A stretch of DNA of 64,000 bases. It comes from Sphingomonadales bacterium UBA656. Lineage in GTDB: Bacteria; Pseudomonadota; Alphaproteobacteria; Sphingomonadales; Sphingomonadaceae. This document shows positions 45,712-53,959 of this stretch, one piece after another (positions within the stretch are counted from its first letter, which is position 1; the number at the start of each line of letters is the position of its first letter). The stretch is from assembly GCA_002299895.1 (NCBI GenBank), contig DBOC01000014.1:211281-275280 (forward strand). The letters are read 5' to 3'. The translations under genes and the position numbers were made by a program. The notes under the pieces were generated by a model. That model made no database searches and was not told the origin of the DNA. It saw only the letters and a list, made by a program, of their open reading frames with translations.

Positions 45712-48250
45712 GCCGACCATCGAGGAAATCCTTACTCCAAAGCCGGAAGCACGCCCACGCATCTATGCCTATGCCATTGCTGCCGATACGCATAAGGGGT
45801 TGCTTAAAGTCGGGCAGACGACCCGCAACGTGCAGCAGCGCGTTGCGGAACAGCTCAAAACCGCCGCCATCACCAATTACACGATCGAGCTGGACGAAAG
45901 CGCGGAGCGGGATGACGGCGGCATCATTACCGATCACGCGGTGCGCGATGCCCTAAAGCGCAAGGGCTTTCTCAATCCACAACTCGAATGGATGCAATGC
46001 ACGGTCGCTGACGTAAAAACCGTGCTGGCCGAACTTCGCACCGGCCAGCAATTCACTGGCACTCACCATGAGAATTTTCCGCCGCGCGACGAGCAGTTGC
46101 GGGCGGTCGAGCAGACCTACGCCTATTATCACTCGCGCTGGCAGGAAAATGCAGCCGCCGTGCCGCGTTTCCTTTGGAACGCGAAAATGCGCTTCGGCAA
46201 GACCTTCACCAGCTACCAGCTTGCCAAGAAGCTGGATGCTAAGCGCGTTCTGGTCCTAACCTTCAAGCCTGCCGTCGAGGACGCTTGGCAGACTGACCTT
46301 GAGTCTCACGTCGATTTTGACGGCTGGCAATATCTTTCGCGCAAGTCTGGGCGCGATCCCAGCCAGATCGACCCGGACAAGCCGGTGGTCTTTTTCGGGT
46401 CGTTCCAAGACCTGCTAGGCCGCGACAAGGCGGGCAACATTAAGGCTCGACATGAATGGGTCCACACGACCAATTGGGATTTGGTCGTGTTCGATGAATA
46501 CCATTTCGGCGCGTGGCGCGACACAGCCAAGGAACTGTTCGAGGGTGAGGACGCTGCCGTAGCCAAGGAGGAAACCAGCCTCGAATATACCGACGATCTT
46601 GAAGACGTGAACGAAGATTTAGGCGTGCTGTCGGAAAGCGAAACCGAGTTTCTGCCGATCACCACGCGCGCATATCTCTACCTGTCCGGCACCCCGTTCA
46701 AGGCGCTGGCCACGGGCGAGTTCATCGAGGAACAGATATTCAACTGGACCTATACCGACGAGCAGCGCGCCAAGGCCGAGTTCACGGCGAAAAATCCGGG
46801 CAAGCGCAATCCTTACGGCGCGTTGCCGCAAATGCGGTTGTTGACCTATCAAATGCCCGACGAGCTTCTGGCCATCGCCAGCGCCGGAGAGTTTGACGAA
46901 TTCGACCTGAACGCCTTTTTTGCGGCGACCGGCACCGCCGACGCGGCGACATTCAAGCACAAAACCGACGTTCAGAAATGGCTGGATATCATCCGGGGCG
47001 GCTATGCGCCGCAGGCGGTCGAAAGCCTGAAAACAGGCTCCCGCCCACCGTTTCCGTATTCAGATGTTCGCTTGCTGCCCTACCTACAACATTCGTTCTG
47101 GTTCTTGCCGAATGTCTCCGCCTGTCACGCGATGGCGAACCTGCTAGCCGAGAAGCATAACGTGTATTGGCACGATTACTCTGTGATCGTGTCCGCAGGA
47201 GCATCGGCAGGCATTGGCCTGGACGCCTTGCCGCCCGTCCGGCAGGCGGTCGGCAGCGGGTTCGACACCAAGACTATTACGCTGTCGTGCGGCAAGCTGA
47301 CCACCGGCGTCACCGTGGCGCAATGGTCGTCGATCTTGATGCTGCGCAACCTGAAGTCGCCTGAAACGTATTTTCAGGCGGCGTTCCGCGTGCAGTCGCC
47401 CTGGTCGATCAAGAACCCGAACGGGGATGACCCGAGCGAAGAGGAAATCCTAAAGCCGGTTTGCTTCGTTTTCGATTTCGCGCCGACGCGCGCGCTGCGT
47501 CAGCTTTCGGAATATGGCATTGGCCTTTCGCCAGGCGAAGCCAACCCCGAGAATGCGGTTCGTGAGTTGGTCTCCTTCTTGCCGGTTCTCGCCTACGATG
47601 GCGCGAACATGACGCAGGTTGATGCCGGCGGTATCCTCGATATCGCCATGGCGGGCACGTCGGCCACCTTGCTCGCTCGCAAATGGGAATCCGCGTTGCT
47701 TGTAAATGTCGATAACGACACGCTACGGCGCGTCCTCGACAATCCCGAAGCCATGGCCGCCGTTGAGCGGATCGAGGGTTGGCGGTCGCTCGGCGACAAC
47801 ATCGTCGAGACAATCATCAACAAGAGCGATCTTGTAAAGGACATCAAGGATAAGGCCAAAGCGAAGGGCGGTGAGTTGACGGCGAAGGAAAAGAAGGAGC
47901 TGACGAAGGAGGAGAAGGAATACAAATCCAAGCGCAAGCTGGTGCAGGACAAGCTAATAAAATTCGCTACACGTATTCCCGCCTTCATGTATCTCACCGA
48001 CTTTCGCGAAAACACGCTCCAGGATGTCATCACGAAGCTGGAACCCGACCTGTTCCAGTCCGTCACTGGCCTATCAGTAGCAGATTTTCATTTGCTCGTG
48101 CGCTTGAAGGTTTTCAATACCGAGCGGATGAACGAGGCGGTCTTTGCGTTCCGGCGTTATGAAGATGCCTCGCTGCGCTACACCGGCATTGAGAGCCACG
48201 AAGGGCTGACCCATTACGGCCTCTACGACACCGTAGTTGCGAAGGAATGA
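45704..48250 (+). CDS. GIY-YIG-like plus SF2 helicase protein, restriction-type motor
   Basis: 848 residues from the ATG at 45704, which overlaps the methyltransferase stop. Residues 15-110 resemble a GIY-YIG nuclease of the T5 Orf172 kind: RIYAYAIAADTHKGLLKVGQTTRNV with the conserved KVGQT-R core. Residues 140-600 are an SF2 helicase: motif I NAKMRFGKTFTSYQLAK, motif II VVFDEYHFG (DEYH), motif III YLSGTPFKAL and a late motif VI ETYFQAAFRVQSPW. A lysine/glutamate-rich coiled coil near residue 740 precedes a small C-terminal domain. Such a fusion could move along and cut DNA that lacks the cognate methylation. It is the third gene of the operon; the next one starts 14 bases later. Confidence 0.85.
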   Translation: MTRPTIEEILTPKPEARPRIYAYAIAADTHKGLLKVGQTTRNVQQRVAEQLKTAAITNYTIELDESAERDDGGIITDHAVRDALKRKGFLNPQLEWMQCTVADVKTVLAELRTGQQFTGTHHENFPPRDEQLRAVEQTYAYYHSRWQENAAAVPRFLWNAKMRFGKTFTSYQLAKKLDAKRVLVLTFKPAVEDAWQTDLESHVDFDGWQYLSRKSGRDPSQIDPDKPVVFFGSFQDLLGRDKAGNIKARHEWVHTTNWDLVVFDEYHFGAWRDTAKELFEGEDAAVAKEETSLEYTDDLEDVNEDLGVLSESETEFLPITTRAYLYLSGTPFKALATGEFIEEQIFNWTYTDEQRAKAEFTAKNPGKRNPYGALPQMRLLTYQMPDELLAIASAGEFDEFDLNAFFAATGTADAATFKHKTDVQKWLDIIRGGYAPQAVESLKTGSRPPFPYSDVRLLPYLQHSFWFLPNVSACHAMANLLAEKHNVYWHDYSVIVSAGASAGIGLDALPPVRQAVGSGFDTKTITLSCGKLTTGVTVAQWSSILMLRNLKSPETYFQAAFRVQSPWSIKNPNGDDPSEEEILKPVCFVFDFAPTRALRQLSEYGIGLSPGEANPENAVRELVSFLPVLAYDGANMTQVDAGGILDIAMAGTSATLLARKWESALLVNVDNDTLRRVLDNPEAMAAVERIEGWRSLGDNIVETIINKSDLVKDIKDKAKAKGGELTAKEKKELTKEEKEYKSKRKLVQDKLIKFATRIPAFMYLTDFRENTLQDVITKLEPDLFQSVTGLSVADFHLLVRLKVFNTERMNEAVFAFRRYEDASLRYTGIESHEGLTHYGLYDTVVAKE

Positions 48251-48264
48251 GGAGGGAATAACGC

Positions 48265-48477
48265 TTGAATTTCGATCCAGCGCTTTCGTTCGAAGATAAC
48301 CTTGCTCGATTCAGGGCGGAAGCCGAGCGGCTTGATCCTGAATGCGCACGCATTCTGTTCGACAATTTGGAAACGCTGATGCGCCAAGGCGATGGTTCAC
48401 GTGCACGGCAGGCGACCCAAGAATTCAACCGCGCTGTTCTCGCAGCGGTCAATGCCTTACCGGACCCGGCGGAATGA
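48265..48477 (+). CDS. Small helical protein between helicase and ATPase genes
   Basis: 70 residues, starting at a TTG with GGAGGGAA about ten bases upstream. Sequence such as FEDNLARFRAEAERLDPECARIL and TQEFNRAVLAAVNAL is amphipathic helix throughout, with no membrane segment. I do not recognise a family. Its stop overlaps the ATPase start by 4 bases (ATGA), which argues that it is a real subunit or regulator of the operon rather than a chance frame. Confidence 0.72.
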   Translation: MNFDPALSFEDNLARFRAEAERLDPECARILFDNLETLMRQGDGSRARQATQEFNRAVLAAVNALPDPAE

Positions 48478-50969
48478 GCCGGTACTTCCTCAAACAAGCC
48501 ACCATTGAGGGGTTTCGTGGGATTAACAACGACGGCGATCCACTCGTCCTTCGTTTTCGTTCCGATTGCGTCAATTCCGTTCACGCGCCCAACGGCGTTG
48601 GCAAAAGCTCGATTTTCGAGGCCCTGCATTTCGCCATTCACGGCACCGTGCCACGGCTTGAAGCCTTGCAGGATGCCGAGCACGGGCCAAGCTACATCGT
48701 CAATAAGTTCCATCCCGGCCAGCAGGCGACCATCAATCTTGTGTTTGCCAGCGATAATGCCACGCCGGATGTATCCATCACCGTGACGCGCACCGCCGCA
48801 GGCGGGCGCACCATTACATCGCCGACTGGCTATGCCGACCCCGAAGCTTTCCTTGCCAGCCTTAGGGAAGACTTCGTGCTGGTCGATTACCCGCGCTTTG
48901 CGTCCTTCGTGGATTCCACCCCCTTGGATCGGGGCCGGTCCTTCGCATCCCTTGTCGGCCTCAGCCGCTATTCCGGCTTGCGGCAGGCGCTGGACGGGGC
49001 GCGTAACACGCGCAACGTCAACAGCGACCTTGGCCTATCCACGCTCGAAGCAGAAGTAACGACGGGGCAGCGTGCCCTTGCCAGTGTCGTGTCACGCATC
49101 ACCGCATCCCATCAGGAAGTGACTGGAACGGTACCGGCCAGCGTTAAAGATCTGGTCTCGCTCAAAACCAATGTGACGACAGCCCTTGCCGGTATAGCGT
49201 TGTTCGCGCCGCTGCTTGCAGGCATGACCGTCATGGAGCTGGACTTCGAGGCCGCCGAACAGGCGGTTGACCGCGAGGACGGCGGTGCGTCACGCAAGGC
49301 GCTCGACACCCTCAATAACACCGTCGCGACCCTGACCGCGCTTGCCGTGCCGCAAGCCGAAATCGACGACATCGACTCGTTGCTGGCCTTGGCGCGCTCG
49401 CGTGACGACGCGATCACCAAGGTCGGGGCCGCCGCCATCCATGCTTTGCTGAAGGACGCGCTTTCCGTCGTCACCGGCGCGGACTGGCACGATCCCCGCC
49501 AGTGTCCTGTTTGCGAAAACACCGCCGCCGCTCCCTTGAAGGACCAGCTTGAGGTCAAGATCGCCCTCTATGACGAGGTCGAACGGCTTGATACCGATTT
49601 GCGCGCCAAGGCGGCAGCATCGGCAGCCCTCGCCAAACTCCGTCAGTTGGAAGAGTGCGCCGCGTTGAACGTAGCCGTGAAAGATCGTGTCACGCCGAGC
49701 CTTTTCATGCGCCAAGGCTCGATTGCGACAGCGGACTTACAGTGTGGCAAAGACCGGCTTGTCGCGCTCGAAACTAGCCGTGCCGATGCGTCCGCTGCCG
49801 CTAACGCGGAGATCGCCACGCTGCAAGCCAGCCTGCCGCCGTCGCTCGTGCAGGTCACGCGCACGCTTGGGCAGGCAAAGCAGTTCCGCGACGCTGTTCG
49901 CGAATACGAGCGCGACGCACCGGTGCTGGCGACCAAACGCGCGAAGCTCGCCAAGCTCAATCGCTGGAAAACCTTTATCGGCAATGCCTATCAGGCGTTT
50001 GCCACAGCGGAAGCCGCGCTTGCCAATGCCCGCATCGCCGACATTAAAAAGAGCTGTCAGGGCTTGTTCGGCCTCCTTGTGCGCGGCGGGCCGGACGTGC
50101 AGCCTACGTTGAGCCGAGCGCAGGATAGCGAGAAGGTTGATCTCAAACTTGCCGATTTTTTTGGGCTGCCTGACCTAAGCGCGCGAGCCTTACTGTCCGA
50201 GAGCTACCGCAACGCTGTCGCCGCTTCGATTTTTCTTGCAGCAGCGACACGCCACAGCGGTGTGCCGCGCTTTATGGTACTGGATGACGTGACTTCCAGC
50301 TTCGACGCGGGCCACCAATTCAGCCTGATGGAGGTCATTCGCACCCGTCTGCGCCACGGTGCTGCTGGCGGCGTTCCTGATGGCCTGCAATTCATCATCC
50401 TTAGCCATGACGCGAGCCTTGAAAAATACTTCGACCGGCTCGGTAACACAACCGATTGGCACCACCAAAAGCTGCAAGGGATGCCGCCCCGAGGCCGTTT
50501 AATGGTAGCAACGCAGGAGGCAGAACGTCTCAAAGCGCAGGCACAACAGTATCTCAACGCTGGACAGATCGATCAAGGCGAACCCTTCCTGCGCCAGTAC
50601 CTCGAATACAAACTAGGGCAGATCATCGCGCGACTCTCCGTGCCAGTACCTCCCGACTACGCCACGCGCGGTGATCGTCGCACGCTATCCACCTATATTG
50701 AAGCCATCACGAATGCCGTGACGCTCTACCAAGCGGCTGGCCGATGCGTTCTGCTACCACAGCAGATCACTGACCTCAGCAATCACCACGCCCCGTCGAT
50801 CATCGCCAACTACGTCAGCCATTATGAGACTGGTGTCGGAACACCGTTCAACGCTTATGCATTGCTTGGGGTATTACAGAGCATCGATGATTTTGCTGAC
50901 TGCTTTATGTGGCTAGACCCAGCCGACAGTCGTAAGAAGTACTATCGTGCTTTAGACCGTCGCTCCTAG
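48474..50969 (+). CDS. Rad50/SMC-like AAA ATPase with CxxC hook
   Basis: 831 residues. Walker A APNGVGKSSIFEALHF lies at residues 37-52 behind a KQATIEGFRGINN start, as in RecF/Rad50/SbcC proteins. Coiled-coil segments flank a CPVCE motif at residue 344, which looks like a zinc hook. Walker B is FMVLDDVTSSFDAGHQFS near residue 600, followed by an IILSHDASLEKYF switch. About 200 further residues after the ATPase core (LSTYIEAITNAVTLYQAAG...) match nothing I know. It would act as a DNA-end or DNA-structure sensor in the operon, perhaps controlling the nuclease-helicase. The frame is open upstream to 48342, but ATG at 48474 fits the ATGA overlap. It is the last gene of the unit. Confidence 0.88.
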   Translation: MSRYFLKQATIEGFRGINNDGDPLVLRFRSDCVNSVHAPNGVGKSSIFEALHFAIHGTVPRLEALQDAEHGPSYIVNKFHPGQQATINLVFASDNATPDVSITVTRTAAGGRTITSPTGYADPEAFLASLREDFVLVDYPRFASFVDSTPLDRGRSFASLVGLSRYSGLRQALDGARNTRNVNSDLGLSTLEAEVTTGQRALASVVSRITASHQEVTGTVPASVKDLVSLKTNVTTALAGIALFAPLLAGMTVMELDFEAAEQAVDREDGGASRKALDTLNNTVATLTALAVPQAEIDDIDSLLALARSRDDAITKVGAAAIHALLKDALSVVTGADWHDPRQCPVCENTAAAPLKDQLEVKIALYDEVERLDTDLRAKAAASAALAKLRQLEECAALNVAVKDRVTPSLFMRQGSIATADLQCGKDRLVALETSRADASAAANAEIATLQASLPPSLVQVTRTLGQAKQFRDAVREYERDAPVLATKRAKLAKLNRWKTFIGNAYQAFATAEAALANARIADIKKSCQGLFGLLVRGGPDVQPTLSRAQDSEKVDLKLADFFGLPDLSARALLSESYRNAVAASIFLAAATRHSGVPRFMVLDDVTSSFDAGHQFSLMEVIRTRLRHGAAGGVPDGLQFIILSHDASLEKYFDRLGNTTDWHHQKLQGMPPRGRLMVATQEAERLKAQAQQYLNAGQIDQGEPFLRQYLEYKLGQIIARLSVPVPPDYATRGDRRTLSTYIEAITNAVTLYQAAGRCVLLPQQITDLSNHHAPSIIANYVSHYETGVGTPFNAYALLGVLQSIDDFADCFMWLDPADSRKKYYRALDRRS

Positions 50970-51054
50970 TTCGTTTTGCTGTGCAACGTGGCCACCAGCC
51001 CTTTTTTCGCCATTCCCTGAGATTTAGCCGCGAATGTGGCTGAGGGCGTCTGCC

Positions 51055-51106
51055 CGTCAACAGGCTGCCCACTCCATTCGCCTTCATTGCATTCAGGCTC
51101 CCGTGT
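51055..51106 (+). repeat. 52-base direct repeat, copy A, upstream of ardC
   Basis: This sequence and the one at 52274-52325 agree at 47 of 52 positions, with the last 23 bases identical. Each copy lies about 100-150 bases before the start codon of a small-element gene (ardC here). It may carry a shared promoter or leader. Confidence 0.75.
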
Positions 51107-51206
51107 TGCCTGTGTCGCCGTTCGCTTTGCTCTGCGGCTGACTGAGCCGACTTTCCCTCAGCCTGATCCCTTCGCGTCCTCAGGAAACAGCGAAAGGAGA
51201 CAGGAC

Positions 51207-52139
51207 ATGACCACTTCATCACAACCTTCACATGAACGCTTCGACGTTTACGCCTCTATCACCGACCAGATCATCGCCGCTATCGAAGCCGGTGCAGATC
51301 ACCCGCAAATGCCCTGGCATTCGCAAGGCTCGATCATCGAACGCCCTATCAATGTCGCCAGCAAGCGCGGCTATCGCGGTGTCAACACCGTCGCGCTCTG
51401 GGCATCGGCCTACTGCCAGCACTTCACCACTGGCCTCTGGGGCACCTATCGCCAATGGCAGGATAAGGGCGCTCAAGTCCGCAAGGGCGAAAAATCCTCC
51501 GTCATCATCTTCTACAAGGACGTCGAACCTGGCGAGCAGGATCAATCCGCATCGAACGACGACGAGCGTGGCAACCGTCGCTTCATCGCCCGCGCATCAC
51601 GCATGTTCAATCTCGCTCAGGTCGATGGTTTCGTCCTGGACGAGATCGACGAGACCGCCGCTGCCATCACGCCCTGCGAGCGTGCCGAGCAGCTCATCAC
51701 CGCGAGCGGTGCCAGCATCGCTAACGGTGGCACCAGTGCACACTACAATCGCCGCACCGATTGCATCGCTATGCCTGATCGTCATCGCTTCGTGGGCACG
51801 AAGACCAGCACGGCTTCGGAAAGCTGGTATTCAACGCTGCTGCACGAGCTGTCGCATTGGTCAGGTGCCGAGCACCGTTTGGCTCGTACCTTCGGTGAAC
51901 GCTTCGGTGACGACGCCTACGCCATGGAAGAAATGGTTGCCGAACTCAGCGCGGCATTCCTGTGCGGTGATCTTGGCATCACCGTCAAACCGCGCCCCGA
52001 TCATGCCGACTATATCGGCCACTGGCTGCGCATCTTGAAGGGCGACCGCAAGGCAATCTTCACCGCCGCCAGCGCTGCCAACAAGGCTGCTGAGTATCTG
52101 CTGAGCCTTGGCCAATTTGATGCGAGAGAGGCGGCTTAG
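51207..52139 (+). CDS. ardC: ArdC-type antirestriction protein (ssDNA-binding zincin)
   Basis: 310 residues from the ATG at 51207 (AAAGGAGA upstream). The N-terminal domain (DVYASITDQIIAAIEAG...PWHSQG, GYRGVNTVALW, QVRKGEKSSVIIFYK) is the single-stranded DNA-binding part of ArdC. The C-terminal domain is a metallopeptidase with LLHELSHWSGAEHRL (HExxH at 213-217) and a downstream glutamate in EEMVAELSAAFLCGDLG. ArdC of conjugative plasmids shields incoming single-stranded DNA from restriction in the new host. It lies just downstream of the methyltransferase-helicase operon, separated by 237 bases. Confidence 0.92.
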   Translation: MTTSSQPSHERFDVYASITDQIIAAIEAGADHPQMPWHSQGSIIERPINVASKRGYRGVNTVALWASAYCQHFTTGLWGTYRQWQDKGAQVRKGEKSSVIIFYKDVEPGEQDQSASNDDERGNRRFIARASRMFNLAQVDGFVLDEIDETAAAITPCERAEQLITASGASIANGGTSAHYNRRTDCIAMPDRHRFVGTKTSTASESWYSTLLHELSHWSGAEHRLARTFGERFGDDAYAMEEMVAELSAAFLCGDLGITVKPRPDHADYIGHWLRILKGDRKAIFTAASAANKAAEYLLSLGQFDAREAA

Positions 52140-52146
52140 GCCGCCT
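52129..52146 (+). terminator. GC-rich hairpin over the ardC stop codon
   Basis: AGGCGGC and GCCGCCT pair perfectly around a TTAG loop that contains the TAG stop; TT follows. It is short on T residues but in the right place for a terminator. Confidence 0.55.
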
Positions 52147-52273
52147 TTCAAGCATTGCCTGTTCCATCCCGAGCCGTTCTCACGTGGGGCAGCGGGTCGG
52201 GTTATTGCTGTGTCTGCCTCGCGTTTGGTATCGCCCATCGATGCTGACGGGGATGTTGGCAGGGCCGGTGCAT

Positions 52274-52325
52274 CGTCAACGGCTTGCCCGCTCCATTCGC
52301 CCTCATTGCATTCAGGCTCCCGTGT
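52274..52325 (+). repeat. 52-base direct repeat, copy B, upstream of the 52427 gene
   Basis: Second copy of the repeat described at 51055 (47 of 52 identical). It lies in the 287-base gap between ardC and the next gene, which otherwise holds no gene I can see. Confidence 0.75.
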
Positions 52326-52426
52326 GAGCCGTTCCCCCCTGCGTGCCTCGGGGTGACGCTGCACCTCTGCGCCCTGCCGCTTGCCTCCCCGTCCGATGGA
52401 CGAACCCAAACTCAAAGGAGGCACAC

Positions 52427-52747
52427 ATGCACACCGACTACGCCATCATTCGCAAGAACTGGAACGGCCCGAATGGCCCAATCGAATTCGAAATCCGCTG
52501 GAACGCCGACTACGTCGCTTTCGACGACGGCCAATCCATGGCTCACCTGGAGATCGAAAGCATCAGCCCCGCACGCGCCCCGCTGCCAATCACCGCAACC
52601 GGCTATCGCTCGTACTTCATCAATCGCGACAATGTCGAACAGATGGGTGGCCCAGAGGCCTATGTCGAAGCTTGGATTGACGAGCTGTCCAACACCCACG
52701 CATGGCGCGAAACCGCCACCGCATCACGTCAGCTCGCGCTCTTTTGA
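52427..52747 (+). CDS. Conserved small protein of mobilizable elements, unknown function
   Basis: 106 residues. The start has AAAGGAGGCACAC, an excellent ribosome site. The sequence (MHTDYAIIRKNWNGPNGPI, MAHLEIESISPARAPLPIT, GPEAYVEAWIDEL) looks like a soluble alpha/beta protein; no motif points to an activity. It sits after ardC behind the same 52-base repeat, so the two may be expressed together when the element moves. It ends in a perfect hairpin that includes its stop codon. Confidence 0.7.
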   Translation: MHTDYAIIRKNWNGPNGPIEFEIRWNADYVAFDDGQSMAHLEIESISPARAPLPITATGYRSYFINRDNVEQMGGPEAYVEAWIDELSNTHAWRETATASRQLALF

Positions 52748-52755
52748 GCGCGAGC
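52732..52755 (+). terminator. Perfect 10-bp hairpin over the stop codon
   Basis: GCTCGCGCTC and GAGCGCGAGC pair around a TTTT loop; the stop TGA lies at the loop edge. T-rich sequence (CTTTATGTTTTAAG) follows 5 bases later, which suits an intrinsic terminator. Confidence 0.65.
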
Positions 52756-52802
52756 CTCACCTTTATGTTTTAAGTAATTAAATCAAGTGATAAACTTCCG
52801 AC

Positions 52803-53363
52803 ATGAACCTGCTCGAAGCCATCTGGGATGTAAATGACCCCGAGTCTGCGCTTACACGTGAAGTATTTGCACGCTATGGGCTTGCCATGTACATGGCTCA
52901 AGTTCTTGAACATTCCATTGTGAATGCTCTCATTGTTTTGCGGTTTCTGCCGACAAGGCCTCATCACAGCAGCAAGGAATCTTGGGAAGCCGCATTCGAC
53001 GATTTTTACAATAACGAGTTTGGTAAAACTCTGGGCAACATGATCAATACGCTCGATAGATTGGACATCGTCCCACAGCACCTGGTTTTGCAATTGCGCT
53101 CGATCAAAAAAAACCGCGACGTGTTGGCCCACAGTTTCTTCCGCGAGCATGATCTTAAATTTGAGACACAAGCAGGAAGGGTCGAGATGATCGCGTTCTG
53201 TGAATCGGCAATCGCTGAATTCAAAGCCGCGGACGAGGAGCTTGAAGCTTTTTGCGCTCCATATCGGCGTAGATACGGCATGACTGACGAGTGGATCGAA
53301 CAGAAACTTAGCGAGCGCAAAGCCCAAGGTCATGAGACCCACAAGCTCGGTGAGGCCGACTGA
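52803..53363 (+). CDS. HEPN-like protein, putative RNase
   Basis: 186 residues, all helical. The segment LRSIKKNRDVLAHSFFREH contains Arg105-Asp-x3-His110, the R-x4-6-H motif of HEPN RNases, between two predicted helices as in that superfamily. An upstream helix (YMAQVLEHSIVNALIVL) could form the dimer core. HEPN proteins are often toxins or defence effectors, but non-catalytic ones exist and no partner antitoxin gene is next to it. Its ribosome site is weak. Its codon use is less GC-rich than that of ardC. Confidence 0.65.
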   Translation: MNLLEAIWDVNDPESALTREVFARYGLAMYMAQVLEHSIVNALIVLRFLPTRPHHSSKESWEAAFDDFYNNEFGKTLGNMINTLDRLDIVPQHLVLQLRSIKKNRDVLAHSFFREHDLKFETQAGRVEMIAFCESAIAEFKAADEELEAFCAPYRRRYGMTDEWIEQKLSERKAQGHETHKLGEAD

Positions 53364-53678
53364 ATCCCCATCATCGAAGAGATTTGATCAGTCATGGCGC
53401 ACGCGATTTGATGGTCAGATCATGTTCTCCCGAGGCTTTCGCCGAGCAGCAGACATTCCCTGCGGCATTCATTCATGGGGTTTTGACCAGCCGCGTCTCG
53501 GATCAAGGCCGCTCGCTTCCGCGCCCCTTCGTGCCTTGGGGCTTGTGCAGCTCCGCGCGATTGTTCGCCGCTCATAGCATTCGCGCCTCAGCCTGTGATC
53601 CTCGCCTCCATCGTCAGGTCACGAGTCTCCCCATGAAGCCGAGGGAATTGTCCTTCGGCGGAAAGAAGGAGAACTGAT
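53364..53678. other. 315-base gap without a supported gene
   Basis: No coding frame here has a ribosome site or plausible composition. The last 40 bases contain GAAAGAAGGAGAACTGAT, the ribosome site of the following broken gene. Confidence 0.4.
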
Positions 53679-53897
53679 ATGTCTGACACCAACGCAAACC
53701 GCACCGCCAACGCCCCAAGCCATCGCCTGTTCAATGTCGCGGGTGACGGCGACAATGCCCGCTGAACCGATATCGGTGTGGCCTGGGCCACCAAGGACGG
53801 CAAAGGCTTCACGCTCGCGCTCAATGCGATGCCGCTCAATGGCCGGATCGTAATGCGCCTCAACGAGGAACGGGCCGCCAGAAAGAAGGGGAGCTAA
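53679..53897 (+). pseudogene. Small element protein broken by a TGA stop at codon 29
   Basis: ATG at 53679 with a strong AGAAGGAG ribosome site opens MSDTNANRTANAPSHRLFNV..., but codon 29 (53763-53765) is TGA. The same frame then continues without a gap for 43 codons (TDIGVAWATKDGKGFTLALN...RLNEERAARKKGS) to TAA at 53895. The likely ancestral codon is TGG (tryptophan), as the downstream half has normal codon use and a DUF736-like small beta protein look. Either it is a recent pseudogene, or a 28-residue peptide is made. A sequencing error is also possible. Confidence 0.7.
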
Positions 53898-53914
53898 GGC
53901 TCCCCTTCGGGGCT

Positions 53915-53949
53915 CTCTGAGCCAGCGCTGTCATGGCGCTGGCTCAGAG
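53915..53949. terminator. Perfect 14-bp inverted repeat
   Basis: CTCTGAGCCAGCGC at 53915-53928 is exactly complementary to 53936-53949, with a 7-base loop. It lies between the convergent broken gene (plus) and a small minus-strand gene and could end both transcripts. Confidence 0.6.
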
Positions 53950-53959
53950 CTACGCGGCC

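Noticed and set aside
48342..48473. Upstream extension of the Rad50-like ATPase
   Set aside because: The extra 44 residues overlap the small gene in another frame, and the conserved start begins at MSRYFLKQATIEGF.
51036..51206. Upstream extension of ardC
   Set aside because: The extension covers the 52-base repeat and lacks a ribosome site; ATG at 51207 has AAAGGAGA.
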